Of a DNA stretch of 64,000 bases, positions 13,401-25,400 are shown in pieces. The notes under the pieces were generated by a model. It was not told the DNA's origin. It ran no database searches and saw nothing but the letters and a program-made list of their open reading frames with translations. A program made the position numbers and the translations under genes. Numbering within the stretch: the stretch's first letter is position 1; each line of letters begins with the position of its first letter. The DNA lies in the NCBI GenBank assembly GCA_958298945.1, contig OY282607.1, forward strand, positions 91,767,270-91,831,269, read 5' to 3'. The stretch is from Atherix ibis (Eukaryota > Arthropoda > Insecta > Diptera > Athericidae).

Positions 13401-16400
13401 CTGACACAAGATCAGTTTTTTTTTTTGCTTCTTTAAATTTTCTAAATACTTTTTAAAATTTTTTTTTTTTTTTTAATTGTGTATAACAATTTTTCTGTTT
13501 TAAATTTTTAATGGGTAAGTGAAAATTTTGTTGTTATGTATAAAATATTGTAATTTTCAATAAGGAATTAAACGAAGCTCAACAAACTGCCCCCCTTTCC
13601 CCCCTAAGCTATGAAGATAAGTAAAATACATAGTCGTTTTCGTGTGTACTTGGGTTAACATTGATTTCTTATCGATGTCGATCTGAAATTGATGAGGCCT
13701 TAACAGAATTTATTAAGTATTTATCGGGTTTGACCATCGGGCCGAAACGATCATGGTTAAAAATCTATAAAAACGTATACAACCATTGCTGTAAATATAA
13801 TACATACCGTGCCACTGTTGTTGTTGTAAATTGCAAAAGGCCTAGAAAACATGATCAAAATGCTGTCGGATTTGGTGAGTGCATTAAAGTGCATTTTCGT
13901 TGAAATCCTTCCTTTCACATACGAGTTTACAATATGCACTTGTAAGCTTAAATGTTTAACCAAGTTATGTACTTAGTCGTTTGCCAGCATATAATATTCT
14001 CTTAAAGATGATTTTTAGTTTGAAAACGACAGAAAAAAAATCCATATTTGTTTACATAAAACATAGTTAACACGTCATAATTCACTCGGTTTTCAGACAT
14101 GGTCTCAACCAAAAGTATCCCAACACGATCTAATGGGGAATGCGTGCAATACAAAATACGAAATAGTGTTCGGTATCTTTTAGTTGTACATTTTTTTTTA
14201 TTTGTATTTTTATATAAACACTTTTGGCTTTGTCTCAATTCCTATTAAATAATGTCTTAAAGGAAAATAGATACGGTCGGTGTAAGCAAGTACAATAACG
14301 ACGTATGCCTATTACTCAGTAGTTGAATCTATTCGATAAGTTAAATTTCGAGTGTCTTAAATAGTTTGTGTCCGATTGTATCTGAAGATGTGGAATTCAT
14401 CTATTGCGACTTCGGTCAGCAGACTGGAACTTACCCGTACTTTCGTAGGCATACTGTTCATATTTCGTTGGTATTGAGTATTGCCACCATAGCAGTCCAA
14501 AGCGGACGGCTCTTCTTTGATCAAAGAAAGGCTCCAATGCCGGTTTAACTGTAAGTGAGGTGTTCCAGTAAATCTTAAAAATAACCAAGCAAACCAATAG
14601 TCCAATATCCAACCGTCACCATCAGCCTAAAGTCTTAGCCATAAGACCAGACCATATACCAGCGAACAGCAGGGTTCAAAATGACCCTTTAGAAATCATG
14701 AAGACCCCACTTGAATTACTTGATGTGAAGATCAACATTAGTGATTACTCGATAATTTATGCTCTGGCCTCGCCTCTTCTTCCACATTTATTATGATGGC
14801 GGTGGTCTCAAGAGATTTTTTTTCCAATCTTTTCTAATATTTCTCGCTTTGAATCATTAGTGCTGTTATAATAGGTTGTTTTACACCATCGAAAGTTAAC
14901 GTATTGTTTTTCTAAACTGATCTCTTGGACATTTGTAGTGATTACTGGTAGGGTCTAAACGTTCTGGAGGTCGCTATTAAAATAACGAGATGACAATTTG
15001 AAAGGACTTAATTTAAAGTAAAATAAATAATCCTTTTGTTATGTTATTCTTTTTTCGATTACGGAAACAAGGGTAAGGAGATCTTTTTTTTTCGAGCGTG
15101 TGATAGCACGAAAAAGATATAGTTTTGAGGTCGTAAAGTACTAGAGGGATGAGTCCTGGTATAAAAATCTTGGATGTTAGCATTGCCTAAATAAATTTGG
15201 TGTAGGGGAAGGAGAGGGGGGGGGGCTTATTCGATTCATTATTGCTTGCTGTTTTTTTTTTCAAACTGGCAACACCAAAAGTGTAAATTCCTTCCCAGGG
15301 GGTGCAAAGAAGCTAAATAAACGAGGAGTAATTTACACCTTAAATAGCTTTTGTTAAACTATTTTTTTTCTTTCTTATTTTTAATACAAAAAAAGAAGAA
15401 AAAAATTGTTTAACAAAAGCATTTTAACAGGTGTGAGTGGCCAGCTAGCCAGCCATATCTCAAACTACCCTTACCACTTGGTTGGTTATTTTTTATCAAA
15501 TCACTCAAAATAAATTCTGACAATTTTACTAATCATAAAAATTTCATGTTCAAAAGAAATTCTTAATAAATAATTTTTTTTACATTTTACAATACGAATT
15601 TATATTTTTAGATAATTGGTTTTTTTTTCAAATTAATTTTAAATTAATTTAAAATATTTCTAAATAGATATTGATGAATGTGCTGGAGGACCATGCGAAC
15701 ACGGGGGCACTTGCATCGATTTAGTCGGAGGCTTTCGATGCGAGTGCCCGCCCGAATGGACTGGAAATGTCTGCCAGTACGATGTTGATGAATGCAAATC
15801 GAATCCTCGCTCCAGTTTGGGACCATGCATTAATGCGAAGGCTTGCCACAATACGCCCGGCTCCTTTTTCTGTACATGCCAAGAGGGCTGGGGAGGATCA
15901 ACTTGCGCGAAAGATATCGACGATTGTATCGGACAGTGTAAAAATGGTGCAACATGTATCGATCTTGTCAACGACTATCATTGCGCCTGCGCTCTCGGCT
16001 ATACAGGTAAATAAATTTTAACCCGACTAGTAAGCCCATCAATTATAGGAAATAGTTGTTCTTCCTCCTTAACGGTGTACTTAAATTATCCTCGCAAAGG
16101 TAAATCAATTATCTGTATCTGTACTCGTCGATCACTAGTCAGCGGCAATCGTCAATCTGAAATCTGTGGCCGCTAACTGTCAATCTGGAGGAGCCCTCAA
16201 TCTGGAGGTACATTGATGGACGTTTAGCGCTAGTGCGCATTGTGTACACTTGCTAAAACAAAGATTAATTATGAACGATTGGAATCGACATCAGAGCAAA
16301 CACCTTTCACCGACCAGATACAAATATTTACTATATCCCATAGATACTCCTATTGTACATATTGCGGAATGCACACAAGTACGAGCATTAACGTTGTCCA

Positions 16401-19400
16401 TTGTTCTTTCTTTTAAGGCCGCGACTGTGAGACTGACATTAACGAGTGCGCCAACTCGCCGTGTCGCAACGGTGGCGAATGCGTCGATATGATCGGCAAT
16501 TTTAAGTGCATATGCCCGGTGGGATTTTCGGGAACTTTATGTGAGGTAAGTGCCCCATTGTATATTTTGTTATTTATTTATTTATAATTTTTTTTTGTTT
16601 TTTTTTTTGTTGGTAATTGATAATATTCTGTATCACCTAAAATTCAACTTCTTTAAAACCTTTTAACAATGACTTGAAAACTTTCTCGATTTATACGATC
16701 AGTAGCGATTGTTAACATAGCCCGCACGTCATGCGTATGGTAATTATGTTAATTCGCGCCTCCACTCCATTCATTCATCGTTACATTGTTTCCATTCAAG
16801 TTAATTGAATCCTAATCAAAATATTCAATTGCATAATATCACTTCCATATAACAAATTTCCCATTGTCATATTTTACCTGATCGCTCATACAGTGTATAT
16901 AGTGTCGGAAAGTAAAATTAAATAAAATATATTTATTATCAGAATTATGATTAAATTTTTGTTTTATTATATTAAAATATTTTTGCCAATATATAAAAAA
17001 AATTAATATTATTTATGTACCAAGAGTATAAGCTTAAATCCGCTCTTTGGTCATAGATGGCATTAGCGAGTGTATTAGGCTACCATTGGCACGCCATACT
17101 TTTTTTTATGAGTTTGACATCTGTCAATATTAATCAGTGTACATTGTCAGCAATTTCGTACAACAACATACATTTCTCCTTTGGTAATCATGTCTAGTTT
17201 TGTACCAGAAAAAAAGCAAATGCCGGAAGCTCTGCTTTTCTGCTTCAATTTGAAGAAATCGGCTGCCGAATCGCATCGAATGCTTATGTAGGCCTATGGT
17301 GACAGTGCTTTATCGAAAACAACGTACCGAGATTGGTTTCATTGGTTCAAAGACGGCAATTTTGACTTGTAGGACAAGAAGCGTGAAAATCGACCTAGGA
17401 AGGTTGAGGATCATCAATTGCAGGCTCTTTTGGACGAAGACGCTACCCAATCGCAAAAAATGCTTGCGGAGCAATTGGGTGTTACTCAACCAGCTATTTC
17501 CATGTGTCTGCATGCCATGGGGAAGATTGAAAATATCGGAAAATGGGTGCCGTATGAATTGAACGATAGGCAGATGGAGTAACGCCAAAACACATGCGAA
17601 ATCCTAAATGCAAGAAATCGTGGGTTGATCCTGGCCAACAATCAACATTTTCCCCAAGACCAAATCGCTTCGGACGGAAGAAGATGTTGTGCGTTTCGTG
17701 GGATCAGCCGTGTATCGTCTACTGTGAGATGTTGAAACCTGCTGAAACTGTTAATGCCCACTGCTACCACCAACAACTGATCAAATTTCACCGTGCTCTG
17801 CTTCGTGCTCTGCTTGAAAAAATGGACGGATTATCAACAAAGACATGACAAGCTGATTTTCCTCCACGACAACACACCATCGCACACGCCAAAAGAGACA
17901 CTCAACTGGGAGGTGCTACCCCAACTAGCTTATCCACCAGACCAAGCCTCTTCCGACTACCACCTGTTTTCGTCTATGGGCCACGCGCTCGCTGAGCACC
18001 ACTTCGATTCTTACAAAGACGTCCGAAAATGGGTTTAGGAGTGGTTTGCCTCGAAAGAGAAGGAATTTTTTTGCGTGGTATCCACAAATTGCCCAAGAGA
18101 TGGGAAAAATGTGTAACTATCGAGGGAAAGTACTTTGAGTAAATTTGTTTTTGCTTTCTATGAAAAAAACATGTGTTTTTTTGACTAAAAAATAGCGGAT
18201 TTAAGCTTATACACCTGGTAGTAACTATTAGACTTATTGAAGGATTCGATCATTTTGAGGTAGGTTTTTCTGACTTTTTCGCACATTTCGGACTGGAATT
18301 CGGCCTCAACTTGATAGATGTTGCGTTTTTAGATATACAATTTTTTGTGTTAACTTATAAAAACAAATAGAATGGTCTCAAATCGCATGTTTTTGGAGAC
18401 CAATTTGACATTATCAAATCTTAAAGTTACGCGTCCTGAGAAATTTTCACCCTATAAAGTCATTTTGTTAAAATCACATTTAATCCAGATTAAAATATTT
18501 AAGTTTAGATAAAAACAAGTGAGTTATTTTATGGCCATACCATTCAGAACTGACAATAATGAGGCTCTCCTGCTTCACTTTCAAAGAAATATGTACCAAT
18601 GGCACCTTGAGACCAAAATGCATACCAACTAGTCACTTTTCACAGATACCATTAACTTATCCATAGTTATTTGTGAAATTTTAGAGCCCCATTTATGACT
18701 ATTTTATTTATAGAATAAAATTTTATTAAAAAATTGCTAATGCAAAACTACCATATTTTGTTAAAAGTTTATAGAATTTTTACAAAAATTTTAATAGTAA
18801 ACCTATAAAAATTATAAAATGGCACTATATAATCTTAATAGTTAAATTTTTATATAGTATATTTGTTAAACAAATTTTAACTAATAAAATTTTATTTTCG
18901 AAATTACAAAATGGACAAATATTTAATTTTGATGAAATTGACTGTACTCGAGATTCTGTTCGAAAATAAACCTTACAACAGCAAATATAATAAATCGTTA
19001 TTTACCAACGATTTCTTTTGGTATTTCATGAATTTTGTTGTTGTTATTATTTTAACAAGTAATTAAACTTTTTTTTTATTTTATTCTATGGAATTATTTA
19101 TAAAATTCAAAATTGATGATAGCAAAATTAACATTTTGCACTTATTTGCTTAAATTAAATTTTTGCTGAAATAGACAAACTTTCGAAATATAATATAATA
19201 AATAAAGGAGAAGACTCAATTCCAACTTTCTATTAAGTTTAAGAAACTATAATTTAATAAGTTAGGAATTAAATAAAATACGGTTAATAGTTTCTTTTGC
19301 TTATCTTTTAAAGGGTTATCCATTTTGTGGTATTAAAAGTACAATTCTGTTATTTACTAAATATATATACTATTTGACATAACGTTAATTAAAAAAAATA

Positions 19401-22400
19401 AAGGTTTCCATTTTATATAATAGATTTTTAATTATTGAAAAAATATATTTAAATTATAAAAACTATTTACAAATGAATCGAGCTATTTTCGAGCAAAATT
19501 TTCTTTAGCGATTAGGTTCCATTCTTGGTAGGTTTATATGTATAGAAGCGAAATTTTTATATATGAGGCTTTAAAAATCCACAAGTGATTTTGAATAAGC
19601 CATTATATCTATAAAATATGACTGTATAATGTATATGTTGGTCTGAAATTTGCATTAGACGTAAACAGTGGATTCTAAGCCTTATGGCCGGATGATGACC
19701 TATTTTTTTTTATCTAAACTTAAAGATTTTAATCTAAAATAATTGTCATTTTAAAAAACTGTTACCATAATCCACACACAACATGACAAGTTTTGGCTTT
19801 ATTGCAAAAAAATTTCGGCAGATGCGTAATTTGCAGATTTTGTGATATCAATTGGACTCTAAGATTGTAGAATTTGATATTGTTAGACTTTTTTGTAAAC
19901 AAAAATCATGTTTCTAAGTACTTTTTTTAAGCGATAATTTTTATACAATAAAATTAAAGAGAACTATTAAAAAAATAATGTTCCTCAATTTATAGAGCAT
20001 TTAAAAACCAACATCTATCATGTAATGTCCGAACTTTGGTCCGAAATTTGGAAAAAAAACTTAAAAAATTACCTCAAAAAGATTAAATTATGCTAATTAT
20101 TTTAATTATATTTAATATATAATGGCAATAATTATTCACTATAATAAAATAAAGTTTTAATCAAAATCTATATTTAAATTATATTTTATTAAACTTTACT
20201 TTCCAAACTTTAAATTGAATAATCTGTAAAAATCTTTTTTAATTTGAAAGTAGAGCATAGAAAATATAAATTGATTATTGTATAAATCTAAGAAAATATA
20301 ATAATTAAATAAATCAATGTCAATATTTTGTAATGATTATCCACCTTCATTCGAATTGATTTAAGTAGAATCAAGATGTTTTTTTTTTGTTAGCAATCTT
20401 TTCAATGCACCAACTTGTATTTCTACAAAAAATAGTATTCATGCAATTTGGTAGGTACTCGTACTTTTCTGAGTGATTTCAATTCAAAATATAGAATTTA
20501 TAAATTAAAAACTATAAACTAAACTGATATAATGAAATAGTCTATCTGAACGTGGGCTTTTAAAACAAATGTCTTTCATTTCTTGCACTTAATTGAAAGA
20601 GTAATCCACGAACTACTTGGTACAAAACGACAAACCACACAAATGTAATTACGCGAGCAATTGAAGAAAAAAGTGGTACAAACAATCGATTAGAAGTCTT
20701 TGTTTTGATCTTCTATTTGTGATATTTTAACGTTTCTCATACGTCATAGAAATTAGAGGTTCTTCCTTTCTATATTATTTGTTAGTTGAAATTTCAATAT
20801 ACGAAAAAGATTTAAGATATTCTCTTTGTCGTTTGTTGTTCTGATAGTTTAAACATGGCCATCATAACCAATATCATCGCCATCTTGGATGTTGGCATCG
20901 TCGTTATCATTGTTTTGGGGTCGTAGTTTCAGTTCGACTTTTAGCTAGTCAGTGGCTATTGTCTTTAATTCTATCCTTTGAACCATTCATGATCTATTAT
21001 ACAATAACATATACATTCAGATGTAGGTTGTCATTGACATCTCACCATCGGCATCGAAAATCTTTAACCTCATCTATTTAGGATATTAATCAAGTGTAAA
21101 TCGTGTGGGCGATTCGAAAAAGAAAAAAAATCGGTTCTATTAAAAAAAAAAATTAACGGTCCATTCGTTAGTCATTAGACTAAATATGATCCCTCGATGA
21201 GATATAACTTTTTTGGGGCGAAAAGAGATTTTCAGTTTTTTCACTTTATTCACTTTTTTCACGTTCTCATTGTCACCGTTTGCTGTTATTGTGTATATTT
21301 TTACCAAGCATATTCAACACCTTCTCTAGACCTCATTTATAGAATTTCAGCATTTACCTTTTGTGCTTATAATCCAGTACCAATTTATCATCTGTACTTA
21401 GTATCATCACGGCAGTAAAAGAAACACTCACTCATCTAGTTGGAGAGACGACATCTTAACTAATTCTTCGATTTGTCAGTATTTTTCGTATTTTCATTTT
21501 CTCATAAATTTCTATACTCTTCCATATTCGATTTAAACAATAAATAAAATTGTATGTTTTTTTTCCAATTTTTCTTAATAATATTTCATTTTCATCAGTA
21601 AAATGTTTTCAAATTTTAAGAATATAAAAAGTGAACGTAAAACTTAACGATTACAATCAACACTATGAGTATTCTTATTAATAATAACTAAAATACAAAG
21701 TCGGTTAATTTTTCAAAACTAGATTAACACAAATATGAGAAGAAAAATATTTTCTTTCACTTATCAATTTAGATACAATATTTGTGATTGCTTCTGATTA
21801 TAAAAATTCAAAAAAAAAAATTTCTTATTTAATACGAATTGCATAGAATCTATCTTCCTTTATAGTATAACACGAAATCCATACATACTCATATATCAGC
21901 ATTATTTAACAACATCCTGTTAGCCTTTTACATTACCTCTTCTTTTACCTGGTTTTATTTGCTGTCATTTATTCTTAATTTGATCATTTTTCTAATGTGA
22001 TACTTTTTGGTATTGTTTTCGGCATCCGTCGTATTCAACAATTGGCCCACGCACTCTGTCGAGACTATCTTTTATTTAAACATGACTCGTTTCTCCTTTT
22101 AACTGACTAAAGTACTATATCTATCCCAGTGTGTAGGTGTTATTATAGACGTGATATCTTAATTTCAAAAGATTTTTCATAATTTTGGAATTATTTTTAA
22201 AATGAGTGATTTTATTCAATTTTTTTCCGTTTTTTTTTTTGGAAATTATTTTTGTTTTTTGTTTTTTTTAAATAAAAATATTTTTTTTTAAATTTATTTG
22301 AACAAAAAAAAATAGGAAGCAAAGGATCATTGTACGCCATCACCATGCATTCAAGGAAGCTGTCTTAATACGCCAGGCGGATACTATTGTCATTGTATGA

Positions 22401-25400
22401 CAGGAAGATCCGGAAAACATTGTGAACTAACTCAGCCACCGTGTGATTCGACTATATGCAGTAGTAAGTATCAGTTTTCTTTTTTAATATTATTTAAAAG
22501 ATATTATTTTAAAAATTGCTACGATATTTAAATATTGATGAGATCTTAGACTTTAGGGTTCTTTAATGGGCGTTTTGGAAAATTATACTAAATAAAATGT
22601 ATTTAAAATTCTGATTTTCATTAAATAATATAATTACTATATTTTTTAAATCTTGTCATTATATAAAAAAAACGAGGTATGTTCAAAGAGTATCGCGAAT
22701 TTTGAATTTCCGCGGGTCACGTCTATTCGATTTTTGATTGTTTGTGGCGTTATGTTACGAAAGTCGTTCAATAAGTCCTTAGAAAATCTAAGAAATTGCG
22801 CTCGTAGTGTCGGTAAAGATTTTTTTTTTGTAAGTAGCATTATCGACAGGAAAGCTGTCAAAATTTCAGCAATTTCTATCGTCGATTAAAGTTAACGACA
22901 TTTATTTATGCATAACACTGGAAAAAAACGAGTTTAGGGCTGTCATCAAACATCTCCATTTGAAAGGCTTAAGCCCGAAAGAAATCAAAGCCGAGTTGGA
23001 TGTAGTTCATGGCGCATTTGCACCTGTGTTTGCGACGGTTTACAATTGGGTGAATGAATTTAAACGTGTCCGTTCATCCACAAAAGATGAACATCGTTCA
23101 GGACGCCCAGTTGAGGTGTCTACTCCTGAAATCATCGACAAAATCCACGATCTGATTTTGAACGATCGGCGAATTAAAGTGCGCGAATTAGTTGAGGCCA
23201 CGGGCATATCACAAGGTATAGTCGCTTCAATTTTGCATGAAGAATTGTCTGTGAAAAAAATTTCGGCAAGATGGGTGCCGCGTTTGCTCTCAGAGGAAAA
23301 TAAGCGCAATCGTGTAGTGGACTCTGAGGCTATGTTGGCACTCTTTCATCGCAATCCTGCCGAATTCCTTCGTCGATATGTCACTGTGGACGAAACCTGG
23401 ATACACTATTACACTCCAGAAACGAAGAGACAGTCATCACAGTGGATTTTCAAGGGTGAACGGGCTCCGAAGAAGGCAAAAACTGTGCCATCGGCCGGCA
23501 AGGTGATGACCACGGTCTTTTGGGATTCGCAGGGCAACATTTTTATCGACTAGTTGTAAAAAGGAAAAACAATAACAGGAGGGTATTAAGCGTCGTTATT
23601 GCAACGATTGAGCGAGGAAATCAAAGAGAAACGCCCCCATCTGAAGAAGAAAAAAATCCTCTTGCATCAGGACAATGCGCGTGTGCACACCTGCGCTGTT
23701 TGCATGGCCAAAATTGTGGAATTGAGAATGGAATTGTTGCAGCATCCCGCTTATTCACCAGATTTGGCCTCGAGTGACTATTTTCTTTTCCCCAATCTGA
23801 AGAAATGGCCTTGCGGACGACGGTTCACTTCCAACGAGGACGTCATTGCTCAAACGGATGAGTATTTTGCAGAACTTCCGAAATCCTATTTTTTGTACGG
23901 GATAAAAATTTTGGAAAAACGGTTGGAAAACTGTACCTTTTTCTAAGGACTTATTGAACGACCCTCGTAGTACTTATGTCTCTCACTTATACCGACAAAT
24001 CAGTTAATTTTTGACAGCTGCTTTGCTTGCACGTGTTTTGGCTTATCTTCGATTTTTGCCCATTCCAAAAATGGATCAAAGAATCTGTATCAAATTTTGT
24101 GTGAAATTGGCATATGGTGAAATTACCTTAGAGCGAAGCACCGTTTATCGGTGGTACAAAATGTTTTCAGAGGGCCGAAAAGATGTGAACGACGAAAAGC
24201 ATGCCAGACGCCCGTTTGCTTACAGTTTTCTTCTATTGCATGGTGCATCATGAGTTCTTGCCACAGGGTAGAAAATGTCAATGAGGAATATTACCTGCAA
24301 GTTATGCGCAAGTTGCACGTAGCAATCCGCCAGAAACGCCCTGATTTGTGGAAGAACAAAAATTGGCTTTTGCTCCATGATAACACTTCTTCTCACGCAT
24401 CGTTGCTGGTGCGCGAATTTTTAGCCAAAAACAGCACACTAATAAAGCTGCAGCCACCATATTCCCCAGATCTGGCTCCTTGTGACTATTTTTTGTTCCC
24501 GAAACTGAAGAGCCCCATGAAAGGACGACGCTATGCTACGATTGAGGAGATAAAGACGGCATCAAAGGAGGAGCTGAACAAGATCACAAAAAATGATTTT
24601 CGAAGTGCTTCGAACATTGGAAAAAAACGTTGGCAAAAGTGTATAATACGAGTATCTGGTTCATAAAAAATAAAATTATTTTTGAAAAAACACAAAATTC
24701 CCGGTACTTTTTGAACAGACCTCATATAAAAATATTTAAATAGACTTCTTGCAAGAGCCAATCTTTTTTGAGGTAAGTTTTGATGACTTGTGTTCCAGAT
24801 TTTGGATTGTAATTTGGCAGTTATTTAACGAATGTTGATATTTTGAAATTTTTATGTTTAAAAACTATTTGTGTAAATATAATTATTTGTATAAACCTAT
24901 AAGAAAAAGTCTAATGGAAAAAAATCGCACAATCTTGGAGTCGAATTGATATCAGCAAATCTCGAAACTATGTGCTTTGAGAACGTTTTTTTTTTCTCTT
25001 TCTGTCTCTCCGTGCAACTACAATTTTTGGGACCTTTTCATATAATAAAGTGAAAATTTTAATATTTAAAATTATTAAAATAATAGTCCAGATTAAAATC
25101 TTAAAAGAAAGTAAGATATCAGAAGGTAATAGCGCTCAGAACTGACGATAATGGGTCTCTCCTTCTTCATTTTTAAAGAAATTCGCTCCAATAACATCTT
25201 TAGAGTTAAATGGACACTTTTCGCAAATACAATAATTTGTTTACAATTACTTAAGAATTTTAAGAACATTATATATAAAAATTTTACCTACTGACTTATC
25301 CTCAGACGTAGGTAAAAAAGAAGCCTCATCGCTGGGAAACATTTTTTTTTTAAAATATCTTCTGTAGAATCACCAAATTTGTAGAATTTTTTTACATTTT

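Larger units (their letters stand above)
9334..15667. other. Serrate intron (6,334 bp)
   Basis: The donor is 'gtaagt' and the acceptor 'aaatag'. It contains (AAT)n and (GTT)n microsatellites, a rosa-like fossil (11160-11960), another Tc1/mariner fossil (12196-13345) and a long imperfect hairpin (15331-15437). The segments 10100-11100 and 13350-15330 hold no recognised gene. Around 10380-10460 and 14350-14640 the DNA is less AT-rich without an identifiable product. Confidence 0.8.
16546..22315. other. Serrate intron (5,770 bp)
   Basis: The donor is 'gtaagt' and the acceptor 'aaatag'. It contains a rosa-like fossil split by a mariner (16900-18980) and another rosa-like fossil (19460-20235). 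The stretch 20240-22310 has no recognised gene; 20590-21480 is somewhat less repetitive. Confidence 0.8.

Noticed and set aside
15660..15971. Minus-strand frame of 103 codons
   Set aside because: Shadow of the EGF5-7 exon on the other strand.
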